From: Ruminococcus sp.
GTDB lineage: Bacteria; Bacillota; Clostridia; Oscillospirales; Acutalibacteraceae
DNA: 64,000 nucleotides
Direction of reading: 5' to 3'
NCBI GenBank assembly: GCA_022768065.1
Contig: JALELS010000014.1
Span: 1 to 64,000, forward strand
Made by a program: the position numbers and the translations under genes. Below the pieces are notes generated by a model, which saw only the letters and a list, made by a program, of their open reading frames with translations, did not search any database and was not told the origin of the DNA. Shown here one piece after another: positions 15,724-26,045 of the stretch (position 1 is its first letter; the number at the start of each line of letters is the position of its first letter).

Positions 15724-17475
15724 TTGCAAAGGCTTCTCGGCTATGCCGGAAAGCGCGGGATCCTGACCTATTTTTCTTGGATCCTCTCGGCGGCAAGCGC
15801 ACTTTTGGCACTTGTTCCGTTCTATTTCATATGGCGTATACTTAAAGAGGTAATCGAAGTATCGCCTGATTTTGGCAAGGCGGTAAATGTGACGCGTTAC
15901 GGCTGGCTTGCGGTGATTTTTGCCGCGGCGGCAATTCTCGTATACATAGGCGGACTTATGTGCTCGCATTTGTCGGCATTCCGCATAGCTACAAACCTGC
16001 GAATAGATTTAACAAAACACATTGCCTCGCTTCCTCTCGGTACAGCAGAGAGCTTCGGAACAGGCAAGCTGCGCCGAATTGTCTCGGAAACCGCCGGCGC
16101 CGCGGAAACATATCTCGCACATCAGTTCCCCGACAAATTCAAAGCGATGGCGACTATTTTGGGCCTTCTCGCGCTGCTGTTTATATTTGATTGGCGGCTC
16201 GGACTGCTAAGCCTTGTACCGGTGCTCCTCGGTTTTTTGTGTATGACGAAGATGACCGGCAAAAGTATGCAAAAAAAGATGACCGAATATCAGAACGCAC
16301 TCTCGGATATGTCAAACGAGGCAGTTGAATATGTCCGTGGCATACCCGTGGTTAAAACGTTCGGTCAGACGGTATTTTCTTTTAAGAAGTTTAAAAAGAC
16401 AATAGATAATTACGGCAAATGGACCTTGGCTTACACAAAAGAGCTTCGCGGCCCGATGACCGCGTTTACACTTGCCGTAAACAGCGTATTTGCGTTTCTC
16501 ATACTCGGAGCGTTTTTGTTTACAAAAGACGGCGTAATGGGCAAATTCCTGCTGAATCTGCTCTTTTACATTATAATCACACCGGCAATAACAACCACTC
16601 TCTCAAAGCTTATGTTTATGAGCGAAAATCAAATGATAGTAAAGGACGCGCTCGCAAGAGTTGACGAGGTTTTGAATGCCGAGCCGCTCAGCATATCGGA
16701 GCATCCGTCACATCCCAAGGACAATTCCGTAGAGCTTAAAAATGTCACATACAGCTACGACGGCAAAAAAGACGCACTCTCGGATATTACGCTTAAAATA
16801 GGCGCCTGTGAAACCGTAGCTTTTGTGGGTCCGTCGGGCGGCGGCAAATCCACCCTCGCCTGCCTTACCGCAAGATTTTTCGATCCGCAAAAGGGTAAAG
16901 TAATTATAGGCGGAACCGACATACGCGATATTGATAAAAAAGAGCTTATGAATACCGTTTCGTTTGTTTTCCAAAACAGCCGTCTTATTAAAGCGTCAAT
17001 TCTTGAAAACGTAAAGCTCGGCAAACCAAACGCCTCAAAAGAAGATGTAATGAAAGCTCTCAAAGCCGCTCAATGCACCGATATTATTGAGAAATTCCCG
17101 GACGGGGTCGATACGGTAATAGGCTCAAAGGGAGTTTATCTCTCAGGCGGCGAAGCACAGCGCATAGCAATAGCAAGAGCAATTTTGAAAGACTCACCGA
17201 TAGTTATTCTCGACGAAGCAACGGCTTTTGCCGACCCGGATAACGAAGTTAAAGTTCAGGCGGCTATCCGCGAGCTTTCAAACGGCAAAACGGTAATTAT
17301 GATAGCGCACAGGCTTTCTACCGTTGCAAATGCCGACAAAATATTTGTTTTATCTGACGGCAAGCTCGCAGAAGAGGGCAAATTTGACGAGCTGCGTGAA
17401 CGCGGCGGACTTTTCAGCTCTATGTGGGACGAATATCAAAAATCCGTTTGCTGGAAAGTATCAAAGGAGGCATAA
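15724..17475 (+). CDS. ABC exporter, fused permease/ATPase, first subunit
   Basis: A half-transporter of the type IV exporter fold. Six membrane helices lie in residues 1-300. The nucleotide-binding domain has Walker A GPSGGGKST (369-377), signature LSGGEAQ and Walker B VILDEATAFAD. Pairing with the next gene implies a heterodimeric drug, peptide or siderophore-like exporter. The start is uncertain. A strong AAGGAGG (15690-15696) is followed nine bases later in frame by TTAAAAAAACAATCA, where a homologue would read MKKQS, but TTA is not an accepted start codon. The nearest legal start, TTG at 15724, is 27 bases from the SD. Confidence 0.85.
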   Translation: MQRLLGYAGKRGILTYFSWILSAASALLALVPFYFIWRILKEVIEVSPDFGKAVNVTRYGWLAVIFAAAAILVYIGGLMCSHLSAFRIATNLRIDLTKHIASLPLGTAESFGTGKLRRIVSETAGAAETYLAHQFPDKFKAMATILGLLALLFIFDWRLGLLSLVPVLLGFLCMTKMTGKSMQKKMTEYQNALSDMSNEAVEYVRGIPVVKTFGQTVFSFKKFKKTIDNYGKWTLAYTKELRGPMTAFTLAVNSVFAFLILGAFLFTKDGVMGKFLLNLLFYIIITPAITTTLSKLMFMSENQMIVKDALARVDEVLNAEPLSISEHPSHPKDNSVELKNVTYSYDGKKDALSDITLKIGACETVAFVGPSGGGKSTLACLTARFFDPQKGKVIIGGTDIRDIDKKELMNTVSFVFQNSRLIKASILENVKLGKPNASKEDVMKALKAAQCTDIIEKFPDGVDTVIGSKGVYLSGGEAQRIAIARAILKDSPIVILDEATAFADPDNEVKVQAAIRELSNGKTVIMIAHRLSTVANADKIFVLSDGKLAEEGKFDELRERGGLFSSMWDEYQKSVCWKVSKEA

Positions 17476-17478
17476 GCT

Positions 17479-19209
17479 ATGATAAAGAAATTGCAAAGAC
17501 GCTTTGCGCTTTCAAGGAAAGGCGCCGTGGATACCGTAAAGGGCAGTATATTCTGTGCTTTACAAAATATTTCGTTTATGCTGCCGGTTATAATGCTCTA
17601 CTATCTTGTCAGCGAGCTGATAAGCAACAGCCTCAGTCGTTCACGCATTCCGTTTTATGTTATAGGCTGTGTAATATGCGCCGCCGTTATAGTTATATGC
17701 ACGATTTTACAGTATAACGGCACATTTTTCACCACATATGAGGAATCCGGCGTAAGGCGTGTAAGCCTTGCCGAACAGCTCCGCAAAATTCCCCTGTCAT
17801 TCTTCGGGAAAAAGGACCTCGCCGACCTTACGTCGTCCATTATGAACGACTGCGCCGTTCTTGAACAAAGCCAGTCGCACTTTGTGGAACCGCTCATAGG
17901 CTCGATAATATCGACGGTGCTGATTGCCGTTTCGCTTTTATTCTTCAATGTCCGTATGGCTCTTGCCGCAATATGGGTTCTTCCGGTAGCCTTTATAATA
18001 GTAGGTACTGCCTCGAATGTTCAAAAGAAGCTTTCGCAAAAATCCATGGCAGCCAAAATGGCGTGCGAGGACGGCATACAGGAATGTATTGAAACCATGG
18101 GCGATCTTCGCTCTAACAACGCCGAGGAAAAATATTTAAACGGTCTTGAAAAGAAAATAAGAGCAGTCGAAACAAGACTTATAAAGTCGGAACTCGGCAC
18201 GGCGGTATTCGTTGTATCGGCAAGCCTTGTATTACGTCTCGGCATAGCGACAACCGCACTCACCGGCGCATATCTGCTCACAAAAGGCGAGCTTGACATA
18301 ATTACATTCTTTATGTTTCTGCTTGTGGTCTCTCGCCTTTACGAACCGCTTGAGGGTTCACTTCAAAACCTTGCCGGCATAATCGCCACGAACTCAAACA
18401 TAGAGCGTATGAACGAAATCCTCGACTACGATATTCAGACCGGCAGCGACAAGCTGACAAACAACGGGTACGATATAGAATTTTCGGACGTAGGATTTTC
18501 TTATAACAGCAAAGAAGCGGTTTTGCGCGATGTTTCATTTACGGCAAAGCAAGGCGAAGTAACCGCTTTGGTAGGGCCGTCCGGCGGAGGAAAGACAACC
18601 GTATCGCGTCTTGCCACAAGGTTTTGGGATATTGACAAGGGTAAAATAACCGTAGGCGGTATGGATATTTCAAAGACCGATCCCGAGACGCTTATGTCGC
18701 TTTATTCGGTAGTTTTCCAAGATGTAACGCTCTTTGACAACACCATAACGGAAAACATACGCATAGGCAAAAAAGACGCCACAGATGAAGAGGTCATTGC
18801 CGCCGCAAAGCTTGCAAACGTAACCGAATTCGTTGAAAAGCTCCCCGACAAATGGAATTCAACCATAGGCGAAAACGGATGCGAATTATCCGGAGGCGAA
18901 CGTCAGAGAATATCAATCGCAAGAGCATTTTTGAAGGACGCCCCCATAATTTTGCTTGACGAAGCCACGGCAAGCCTTGACGTTGAAAACGAGACGGCAA
19001 TACAAACCGCTCTTTCACGCCTTATTAAAAATAAGACCGTCCTTATTATTGCACATCGTATGCGCACGGTATCTGGTGCCGACAAAATCGTTGTGCTGAA
19101 AGACGGCTCGGTAGCGGAACAGGGTTCTCCCTCGACGCTTATAAAAGAAAACGGTGAATTCGCCCGTATGGTCAAGCTTCAGACGGAAAGTCTTGAATGG
19201 ACTATATAA
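17479..19209 (+). CDS. ABC exporter, fused permease/ATPase, second subunit
   Basis: A partner half-transporter of 576 residues, starting three bases after the first. The six-helix membrane domain occupies roughly residues 20-310. The ATPase domain has Walker A GPSGGGKTT, Q-loop (VVFQDVTLFDN), signature LSGGERQ and Walker B IILLDEATASLD. Both subunits keep catalytic Glu after Walker B and an H-loop histidine (IAHR), so neither site is obviously dead. A strong terminator follows at 19240. The substrate cannot be predicted. Confidence 0.9.
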   Translation: MIKKLQRRFALSRKGAVDTVKGSIFCALQNISFMLPVIMLYYLVSELISNSLSRSRIPFYVIGCVICAAVIVICTILQYNGTFFTTYEESGVRRVSLAEQLRKIPLSFFGKKDLADLTSSIMNDCAVLEQSQSHFVEPLIGSIISTVLIAVSLLFFNVRMALAAIWVLPVAFIIVGTASNVQKKLSQKSMAAKMACEDGIQECIETMGDLRSNNAEEKYLNGLEKKIRAVETRLIKSELGTAVFVVSASLVLRLGIATTALTGAYLLTKGELDIITFFMFLLVVSRLYEPLEGSLQNLAGIIATNSNIERMNEILDYDIQTGSDKLTNNGYDIEFSDVGFSYNSKEAVLRDVSFTAKQGEVTALVGPSGGGKTTVSRLATRFWDIDKGKITVGGMDISKTDPETLMSLYSVVFQDVTLFDNTITENIRIGKKDATDEEVIAAAKLANVTEFVEKLPDKWNSTIGENGCELSGGERQRISIARAFLKDAPIILLDEATASLDVENETAIQTALSRLIKNKTVLIIAHRMRTVSGADKIVVLKDGSVAEQGSPSTLIKENGEFARMVKLQTESLEWTI

Positions 19210-19239
19210 CATTCGGTATTATCGAAACTTAACAAACAA

Positions 19240-19273
19240 AAAACGGCAAGCACCGCGGTGCCTGTCGTTTTTA
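19240..19273 (+). terminator. Rho-independent terminator of the ABC operon
   Basis: A hairpin of about 15 pairs, with arms AAAACGGCAAGCACCG and CGGTGCCTGTCGTTTT (one wobble, one mismatch), ends in a T-rich run. It lies about 30 bases after the stop of the second ABC gene. Confidence 0.8.
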
Positions 19274-19424
19274 TTTTCGGTATCGCACATAAGTCAGCAT
19301 GCACATAATATTTAATCCGCCGTGCGGTAAAAATTTTCACGGAAGTTAATAAAAAAGAAAGAGCCGACACAGTAATGATTCCGTCACAATACGGAAACTA
19401 AACGGTGTCTGCTCCGGTTTAAGT

Positions 19425-19501
19425 TGGCGCGCCTGACTGGATTCGAACCAGCCGCCTTCAGAGTCGGAGTCTGACGCTCTATCCAAATGAGCTACAGGCG
19501 C
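19425..19501 (-). tRNA. tRNA-Arg (anticodon CCG)
   Basis: Read on the minus strand, a complete cloverleaf is seen. The acceptor stem is GCGCCTG with CAGGCGC, the D arm has GCTCATTTGGATAGAGC, and the anticodon stem TCAGA/TCTGA carries loop CTCCGAC, giving anticodon CCG. The T arm is GCTGGTTCGAATCCAGT. Discriminator G and CCA are encoded. It reads codon CGG. The 358-base gap between the ABC genes and ychF otherwise holds only the terminator and no open frame with support. Confidence 0.95.
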
Positions 19502-19568
19502 ATATTAAATAAAACACAACTGCTTTGTGCGGACGAAGCATCTCGACCGCACGAAGCATTTTTATGTC

Positions 19569-20663
19569 TCAGACGTTAAATCTGAAAAGAACTATATCTC
19601 CGTCCTGCATAACATAATCCTTGCCCTCGGAGCGTATTTTGCCCTTTTCCTTTGCAGTCTGCATCGAACCGCACGCCATAAGCTCGTCAAAAGAGATAAC
19701 TTCGGCACGAATAAAGCCGCGCTCAAAATCGGAGTGTATTTTACCTGCCGCCTGGGGAGCCTTGGTACCTTTCTTTATTGTCCACGCTCTGACCTCGGGT
19801 TCGCCTGCGGTGAGGTAAGATATGAGTCCGAGCAAGCTGTACGAACGCTGTATAAGCATATCGAGTCCGCCGCTCTCAATACCAGCGTCCGACAGGAACA
19901 TTTCCTTTTCCTCTTTTGAGAGAGACGAAATTTCCGCTTCAAGTTCGGCACATATCGGAAGCACTTCGGCACCCTCTGCCTTTGCTATTTCACAGACAGC
20001 TTTATATCTCTCGTTATTTTCGATGTTCGAGGCAAAATCATCTTCGCTCATATTGCAGGCGTAAATTACGGGCTTTGCGGAAAGCAAACCTATATCCGCC
20101 AATATGGCCTTTTCATCGTCGTCCGCCTCCACGGCACGAGCACTGACGCCGTTTTCGAGCTCCGTTTTAAGACGTTTTAAAAACTCGAGTTCCGTAAGAA
20201 GGCTCTTATCGCCCTTAGCCGCCTTTGCGGTACGGTCTATGCGGCGGTCAAGAATCTCAAGGTCGGAGAGAATGAGCTCAAGATTTATGGTTTCAATGTC
20301 TCTTTTCGGGTCAACCGAGCCGCTGACGTGCATTATATCGTCGTTATCAAAGCATCGTACAACATGTATAACAGCGTCAACCTCGCGGATATGCGACAGA
20401 AACTTATTACCGAGACCCTCACCCTTGGAGGCACCTTTTACAAGACCCGCTATATCGACAAATTCGATTACCGCAGGAGTTATTTTCTTAGGCGAATACA
20501 TTTTGGCAAGCTCGTCAAGTCTGTAATCGGGCACAGCCACAACACCTACGTTCGGCTCAATAGTGCAGAACGCATAGTTTGCAACCTCCGCGCCCGCATT
20601 GGTTATAGCATTAAAAAGCGTACTCTTGCCTACGTTCGGCAAACCTACGATACCAAGTTTCAT
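19569..20663 (-). CDS. ychF: YchF/OLA1-family GTP/ATP-binding protein
   Basis: A universally conserved P-loop NTPase of 364 residues that binds ribosomes and prefers ATP. The G1 loop GLPNVGKST lies at residues 6-14. Others are G3 (VDIAGLVKGAS), the unusual G4 NMSE in place of NKxD (IYACNMSEDD), and the C-terminal TGS-like domain with RAWTIKKGTKAPQAAGKIHSDFERGF. These are diagnostic for YchF. It is the upstream partner of the DUF4358 gene only by distance (16 bases), so co-transcription is possible. Confidence 0.95.
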   Translation of the reverse strand: MKLGIVGLPNVGKSTLFNAITNAGAEVANYAFCTIEPNVGVVAVPDYRLDELAKMYSPKKITPAVIEFVDIAGLVKGASKGEGLGNKFLSHIREVDAVIHVVRCFDNDDIMHVSGSVDPKRDIETINLELILSDLEILDRRIDRTAKAAKGDKSLLTELEFLKRLKTELENGVSARAVEADDDEKAILADIGLLSAKPVIYACNMSEDDFASNIENNERYKAVCEIAKAEGAEVLPICAELEAEISSLSKEEKEMFLSDAGIESGGLDMLIQRSYSLLGLISYLTAGEPEVRAWTIKKGTKAPQAAGKIHSDFERGFIRAEVISFDELMACGSMQTAKEKGKIRSEGKDYVMQDGDIVLFRFNV

Positions 20664-20679
20664 TATGAATTTACATCCT

Positions 20680-21207
20680 TTATTTATAAAATTCTGATAT
20701 TGCTTTTGACGCCTTATCGGGGTCGCTGCAAATAACCATAATTACATAGTCTCCGCTTACTTCGACAAGGCAATTATCTATTTTTTTATTTTCATCGGAG
20801 CTGAGGGTGGAATATGAGCCGCGGCAATCCGAAAGCCTGCCGTCAACAGCCGACGCCGCAATGTTTTTTTCGTTTTCATTGTTCACCCTGAACACCGCGA
20901 TTTCATCTGCCGAAAGCGCCGATGAGCTCTTGTACACCGCTGCATTTTCGATAATTGCGACGGGTACGCCGTAGTAATTGCTGACCTGCTCGTTTTGAAG
21001 CTTTACAACGCCGCTGAGCGAAGTTTCGGATAAAATGCGCTCTGCTATCTGCTCTGCCGACGTCGCCGATATTATGTGCGACGTTTTTTCTTTACCGCTG
21101 TGCCGTATATAACCCTTACCGAGGATTACAGCCGCCAGAGCCGCCGCGAGCAGCAACAATGCGAGCGTGAGCGCTATCCCCTTCTTCTTTTTGCTTTTTT
21201 GTGACAT
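20680..21207 (-). CDS. DUF4358 membrane-anchored protein
   Basis: A 175-residue protein with a lysine-rich cytoplasmic start (QKSKKKKG), one membrane helix (IALTLALLLLAAALAAVIL) and an extracellular DUF4358 domain (EQIAERILSETSL ... YYGVPVAIIENAAVY). The family is found in Clostridia and has no known role. The ATG at 21207 was chosen because AAGGAA sits at the right distance; the 26 extra residues in the ORF track are not protein-like. Confidence 0.8.
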   Translation of the reverse strand: MSQKSKKKKGIALTLALLLLAAALAAVILGKGYIRHSGKEKTSHIISATSAEQIAERILSETSLSGVVKLQNEQVSNYYGVPVAIIENAAVYKSSSALSADEIAVFRVNNENEKNIAASAVDGRLSDCRGSYSTLSSDENKKIDNCLVEVSGDYVIMVICSDPDKASKAISEFYK

Positions 21208-21402
21208 AAGCAAATTCCTTTTCCGCACATGGCGGTGGATTTTTAATAAGCTACCCCAAATACAGTTTACAGCCGCAAGCCGCAAAACGACCTATAAATA
21301 TTATCACAATTTACGATATTTAGCAACAGCGCAAAATTTCTTTTGCGTTTTTTAACCGGGTTGCCGCGGCGGTGCCTTACGGCACACGCTTTTTCGGCGA
21401 AT

Positions 21403-22347
21403 TCACGTCAAATCCGCATTGCCGCTTTTTTTGCACACGAAGCAATACCAATCGCCGTCACGGTGCGTTTCGATTATGTTAAACCCGTTTTCACAGAGTT
21501 TTTCTTTTACTTCGTCCGCGCGCGGCGCTATAATTCCCGAAGTAATAAAAACGGCGTCGTTCTTCATAAATGCGCCCACCTGTGAAGAGAACATCATTAC
21601 AACGTCTGCCACGATATTTGCCGCAACAACGTCAAATTTTCCTGTTACCTTATCTGCGAGATTACCGCATATAACGGTATATTCGGGCTCGGAAAATCCG
21701 TTTACCCTGCCGTTTTCTCTCGCGGTTTTAACAGCCAATTCGTCTATATCTACACCGACGGCTTTTTCCGCTCCGAAAAGAAGCGACGCAATTGACAATA
21801 TACCGCTTCCGCAACCGGTATCAAGAACAGACGAGCCCTTTTTTACATATTTTTCAAGAGATTCAAGGCATAGCTTGGTGGTGTTATGTCCGCCCGTGCC
21901 GAATGCAAGCCCCGGCTCTATAGAGAGCACGGCGCGATTGTCGGAATTATCGTAATCGTCAATCCACAGCGGTCTTATAAGAAGCTTGTCGCCTATTTTG
22001 AGAGGTTTGAAATATTCTTTCCAATTATTTTCCCAGTCCTCGTTTTTGCAAACGGAGAGGTCTATTTTATTGGGTATATTTTCCGCTTTCAGCCTCTCGC
22101 TGAGATACGAAACCGCCTCGCTCGGATTTTCGTCTTCGGGAATGTATATGTGGATAAAGCCCTTTGTACGGTCTTTTTTCAACAGTTCTTCATCAATGAG
22201 GTCGATATTTGCTATCTTCCAGGTTTCCTCTTCGAGATTCCTGTAATCCTCGATGTATATTCCGTATGGAACGGTCATATTGGCAATTGCCGCCGCCTTA
22301 TCAATATCATCGGCGTTTATCTCAAGTGAAATTTCAGTCCAATTCAT
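21403..22347 (-). CDS. prmA: Ribosomal protein L11 methyltransferase PrmA
   Basis: PrmA trimethylates lysines of ribosomal protein L11. The N-terminal substrate-binding domain begins MNWTEISLEI. The SAM domain has VLDTGCGSGILSIASLLFGA, and the family motif PGLAFGTGGHNTTKLCLESLE precedes it. The 314-residue length is normal. In many Firmicutes it follows dnaJ, as in this strand order (hrcA-grpE-dnaK-dnaJ-dut-prmA), although terminators and dut intervene here. Confidence 0.94.
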   Translation of the reverse strand: MNWTEISLEINADDIDKAAAIANMTVPYGIYIEDYRNLEEETWKIANIDLIDEELLKKDRTKGFIHIYIPEDENPSEAVSYLSERLKAENIPNKIDLSVCKNEDWENNWKEYFKPLKIGDKLLIRPLWIDDYDNSDNRAVLSIEPGLAFGTGGHNTTKLCLESLEKYVKKGSSVLDTGCGSGILSIASLLFGAEKAVGVDIDELAVKTARENGRVNGFSEPEYTVICGNLADKVTGKFDVVAANIVADVVMMFSSQVGAFMKNDAVFITSGIIAPRADEVKEKLCENGFNIIETHRDGDWYCFVCKKSGNADLT

Positions 22348-22362
22348 TTTAAAGTCCTTTTA

Positions 22363-22806
22363 TTATTTTTTGCCGGTGGAGCCGAAGCCGCCCTCGCCGC
22401 GGTCTGTATCGGAAAGCTCCGAAACCTCGCAAACGGGCATACAAGATACCGGCATTATTACAAGCTGCGCTATTCTCTCGCCGGGCATAACGGTATAGCT
22501 CTCGCGTTTTTGATTTATAACGCCTACCTTGAGCTCACCGCGGTAATCGCTGTCTATAACGCCTACGGAATTGAGGAGTCCTATGCCGTGTTTTACCGAA
22601 AGACCGCTGCGCGCAAAAATAAACGCCGCATATTCGCTTGACGGTATTTCAATGGCAAGACCCGTCGGAATCACCGCAGTATCTCCGCAGAAAAGAGTGA
22701 GCGGTTCTTTTAAAAGAGCGCACAGATCAAGACCAGCACTGCCGGAGGTTGCTCTTTCGGGGACCTTGGCGTCAGGGTCGAGTTTTTTGATTTTTAAGGT
22801 TTCCAT
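22363..22806 (-). CDS. dut: dUTP diphosphatase (dUTPase)
   Basis: The trimeric enzyme hydrolyses dUTP to dUMP, keeping uracil out of DNA. The five dUTPase motifs are visible: ATSGSAGLDL, ARSGLSVKHGIGLLNSVGVID, DSDYRGELKVGVIN, GERIAQLVIMP and the C-terminal RGEGGFGSTG. The ATG at 22806 was chosen because AGAGGA lies eight bases upstream; the track starts at a TTG two codons earlier. It ends 15 bases before prmA, so the two are probably co-transcribed. Confidence 0.95.
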   Translation of the reverse strand: METLKIKKLDPDAKVPERATSGSAGLDLCALLKEPLTLFCGDTAVIPTGLAIEIPSSEYAAFIFARSGLSVKHGIGLLNSVGVIDSDYRGELKVGVINQKRESYTVMPGERIAQLVIMPVSCMPVCEVSELSDTDRGEGGFGSTGKK

Positions 22807-22828
22807 AAACAAATTCCTCTCTGAAAAA

Positions 22829-22860
22829 AATAAAGGATAGTTTTAACACTATCCTTTATT
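22829..22860 (-). terminator. Terminator after dnaJ
   Basis: A perfect 13-base stem (AATAAAGGATAGT with ACTATCCTTTATT) closes a six-base loop. On the minus strand it is followed by a run of seven T. It ends the heat-shock operon before dut. Confidence 0.88.
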
Positions 22861-22887
22861 TTAACATAAACACGCTATGTTTTAAAG

Positions 22888-24045
22888 TTATTTTTTTCTT
22901 TTGCCGAAGAAGCCCTTTTTCTCTTCTTCCTTACCGTAATTTGCGGGATTTCCGAAAGAAGCGTCAAGCTGTTTCATAAGCTCTTTTTGCTCCGAAGTCA
23001 ACTCTCGCGGAACATCAACGATAACTCTGACAAGCTCGTCGCCGTGACCTCTGCCGTTAAGGCTCTGGATACCGCGGTTTTTAAGCTTAAATACCGTTCC
23101 GCTCTGAGTGCCTGCGGGTACGTTGTATTTAACCTTGCCGTCAAGAGTCGGAACCTGAAGCTCGCAGCCGAGAGCTGCCGCAGGGAAGCTTATATGCATC
23201 TCAACCCAAACATTGTAGCCGTCACGCTCGAATATCGGGTGAGGACGTACGTTTACCGCGATGCGAAGATCTCCTGCCGGGCCGCCGTTTGCGCCCTTGT
23301 TGCCCTGACCGCGCGCATTTATAATCTGACGGTCGTCAATACCCGCCGGAATATCAACGGTGAGCGTTGCGGTCTTACGAATTCTGCCTGCGCCGTGACA
23401 TTTTTTACAGGGCGAGTCGATAATCGTTCCTCTGCCGCCGCACTTGGGACAGGCCTTTTGAGTCTGGAACATACCGAACGGGGTTCTCTGCGAAGATGTT
23501 ACCTGACCTTTTCCGTGGCACTCCGGGCACGTTTTGGGTGAAGTTCCGGGGGCAGCGCCGCTGCCGTGGCACTCGTCGCAAACCTCTATTCTGCTGTATG
23601 TCACATCGCGCTTGCAGCCCTTTGCCGCCTCTTCAAACGAGACGGTAACGGTAGCCTGAGTATCGGTGCCGCGCTGAGGTGCGTTGGGGTTTGAGTTGCC
23701 TCCGCCGAATCCGCCTCCGAAGCCGCCGCCGAAAATATTGCTGAATATATCGCCGAGGTCAAAGTCAAATCCTGCGCCGCCGTATGCTCCGCCCTGCGCT
23801 CCTGCGCCGTAATTCGGGTCTACGCCCGCGTGGCCGAACTGGTCATAGCGCGCTTTTTTCTGAGGGTCCGAGAGGACCTCATACGCCTCGTTTGCCTCCT
23901 TAAACTTTTCCTCGGCTTCTTTATTGCCGGGGTTTAAGTCGGGATGATATTTTTTAGCAGTTTGGCGATATGCTTTTTTTATCTCATCTTCGGTGGCGTT
24001 TTTGCTTACGCCGAGGACTTCGTAATAATCTCTTTTTTCTGCCAT
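22888..24045 (-). CDS. dnaJ: Chaperone DnaJ (Hsp40)
   Basis: DnaJ delivers unfolded proteins to DnaK and triggers its ATPase. The J domain (1-70) holds HPD ([10 protein letters not shown]). A Gly/Phe-rich linker follows, then four CxxCxGxG zinc repeats ([32 protein letters not shown]) and the C-terminal substrate domains. The 385-residue length is normal for type I DnaJ. It is last in the hrcA-grpE-dnaK-dnaJ cluster. Confidence 0.97.
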   Translation of the reverse strand: MAEKRDYYEVLGVSKNATEDEIKKAYRQTAKKYHPDLNPGNKEAEEKFKEANEAYEVLSDPQKKARYDQFGHAGVDPNYGAGAQGGAYGGAGFDFDLGDIFSNIFGGGFGGGFGGGNSNPNAPQRGTDTQATVTVSFEEAAKGCKRDVTYSRIEVCDECHGSGAAPGTSPKTCPECHGKGQVTSSQRTPFGMFQTQKACPKCGGRGTIIDSPCKKCHGAGRIRKTATLTVDIPAGIDDRQIINARGQGNKGANGGPAGDLRIAVNVRPHPIFERDGYNVWVEMHISFPAAALGCELQVPTLDGKVKYNVPAGTQSGTVFKLKNRGIQSLNGRGHGDELVRVIVDVPRELTSEQKELMKQLDASFGNPANYGKEEEKKGFFGKRKK

Positions 24046-24151
24046 ATAACAATCACTCCGTGGCGCCGTCGGCGCCGCTGTTTATAGTATATTTGAAATA
24101 ACACATTTCCGCCTTCTCCCCCGAAACGGAAGAGAAAGCGGACAAAAGTGA

Positions 24152-26014
24152 TTATTTCTTGTTGGGATCGTCCTCAACGTCGGTGTAATTGGTCTCGTAG
24201 TAACCGTCCTGACCGGGAGCATTGCCCTGTGCGCCGGCACCCGGGTTCTGCTGAGCGCCGCCTGCTGCCTGCTGAGCCGCAGCAGCCTGTTTGTAGATTT
24301 CTTCCGAAATCTTGTAGAAGCTCTGAGTAAGCGCTTCTTTCTTAGCCTTGATGTCGTCGGCGTTGTCGCCCTTCAAAGCCTCTTTAAGAGCGTTCAGTTT
24401 GTCTTCAACGTCCTTTTTGTCGGTTTCGTTTATCTTGTCGCCGTTTTCGGAGAGAATCTTCTCGCACTGATAAACCATCTGATCGGCTTCGTTGCGAGTA
24501 TCGACTTCCTCTTTGCGCTTCTTATCTGCCTCTTCGTACTGAGCGGCTTCCTTAACTGCCTTATCAATATCGTCTTTTGACATATTGGTGGAGGAGGTTA
24601 TGGAAATGGACTGCTCTTTCTGAGTGCCGAGGTCCTTAGCCGAAACATGAACTATACCGTTAGCATCGATATCAAAAGTAACTTCGATCTGAGGTACGCC
24701 GCGGGGAGCAGGCATAATACCGTCGAGGTGGAATACGCCGAGAGTCTTGTTATCCTTTGCAAATTCTCTCTCGCCCTGAAGTACGTGAACTTCAACGGAA
24801 GTCTGATTATCGGCTGCCGTAGAGAAGATCTGGCTCTTCTTTGTGGGGATTGTGGTATTTCTCTCAATAATTTTGGTGGAAACGCCGCCCATAGTCTCAA
24901 TACCGAGTGAAAGCGGAGTTACATCAAGAAGAAGTATACCCTCAACGTCGCCGCCTAAAACGCCGCCCTGGATAGCCGCGCCGACTGCAACGCATTCATC
25001 GGGGTTAATACCCTTGAAAGGCTCAATGCCTGTGAAGTTCTTTATAGCTTCCTGAACTGCCGGAATTCTTGAAGAACCGCCGACAAGAAGAATCTTGTTG
25101 AGGTCGGACGCTTTAAGACCGGAGTCGGAAAGAGCCTGACGAACGGGACCCATTGTAGCTTCGACAAGGTCTGCGGTCATCTCGTTGAACTTAGCTCTTG
25201 TAAGAGTGGTTTCAAGATGCTTGGGGCCTGTGGCATCGGCTGTGATGAAGGGAAGGCTTATCTGAGAGGTGGTAACGCCGGAAAGCTCAATCTTAGCTTT
25301 TTCGGCAGCCTCTTTAAGTCTCTGCATAGCCATTTTATCATTGCGAAGGTCTACGCCCTGCTCTTTTTTAAACTCATCTGCAAGCCAGTCGATAATTCTC
25401 TGGTCGAAATCGTCGCCGCCGAGGTGGTTGTTACCTGCCGTGGCAAGAACTTCCTGAACGCCGTCGCCCATCTCAATGATTGATACATCGAATGTACCGC
25501 CGCCGAGGTCGTATACCATTACCTTCTGGTCCGACTCCTTATCAATACCGTAAGCCAAAGCTGCGGCTGTCGGCTCGTTGATTATTCTCTTAACATCAAG
25601 GCCTGCAATTTTGCCTGCGTCCTTTGTAGCCTGACGCTGTGAATCCGTGAAATATGCGGGAACCGTAATGACAGCCTCTGTAACCTTGCCGCCGAGATAG
25701 CTCTCTGCGTCGCTCTTGAGCTTCTGAAGAATCATTGCGGATATTTCCTGCGGAGTGTAGCTTTTATCGTCTATGGTAACCTTATAATCGGAACCCATAT
25801 GTCTCTTTATTGAAGAAACGGTTCTTTCGGGATTGGTGATTGCCTGACGTTTTGCAACCTGACCGACCATTCTCTCACCGGTCTTTGAAAATGCAACAAC
25901 CGACGGAGTGGTTCTTGCACCCTCTGCATTTGCGATAACAACGGGCTCGCCGCCCTCGATAACCGCTACGCATGAATTTGTAGTACCTAAATCAATACCT
26001 ATTACCTTAGCCAT
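24152..26014 (-). CDS. dnaK: Chaperone DnaK (Hsp70)
   Basis: The ATP-dependent folding chaperone, 620 residues. The N-terminal motif [14 protein letters not shown] and the phosphate loop [13 protein letters not shown] mark the ATPase domain. The substrate-binding domain begins after the [14 protein letters not shown] linker. The C-terminus is Gln/Ala/Gly-rich and acidic (ending DVEDDPNKK). It follows grpE by 31 bases and is controlled through the CIRCE site upstream of hrcA. Confidence 0.98.
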   Translation of the reverse strand: MAKVIGIDLGTTNSCVAVIEGGEPVVIANAEGARTTPSVVAFSKTGERMVGQVAKRQAITNPERTVSSIKRHMGSDYKVTIDDKSYTPQEISAMILQKLKSDAESYLGGKVTEAVITVPAYFTDSQRQATKDAGKIAGLDVKRIINEPTAAALAYGIDKESDQKVMVYDLGGGTFDVSIIEMGDGVQEVLATAGNNHLGGDDFDQRIIDWLADEFKKEQGVDLRNDKMAMQRLKEAAEKAKIELSGVTTSQISLPFITADATGPKHLETTLTRAKFNEMTADLVEATMGPVRQALSDSGLKASDLNKILLVGGSSRIPAVQEAIKNFTGIEPFKGINPDECVAVGAAIQGGVLGGDVEGILLLDVTPLSLGIETMGGVSTKIIERNTTIPTKKSQIFSTAADNQTSVEVHVLQGEREFAKDNKTLGVFHLDGIMPAPRGVPQIEVTFDIDANGIVHVSAKDLGTQKEQSISITSSTNMSKDDIDKAVKEAAQYEEADKKRKEEVDTRNEADQMVYQCEKILSENGDKINETDKKDVEDKLNALKEALKGDNADDIKAKKEALTQSFYKISEEIYKQAAAAQQAAGGAQQNPGAGAQGNAPGQDGYYETNYTDVEDDPNKK

Positions 26015-26045
26015 AATTTATTCCTCCAAAACATTATTTATTATT

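Noticed and set aside
21208-21402. Possible terminator or small RNA between prmA and the DUF4358 gene
   Set aside because: Two hairpins (CGCAAAA.../TTTTGCG and GTGCC.../GGCAC) are present, but the T-run of the first faces the wrong strand for prmA, so no firm call is made.
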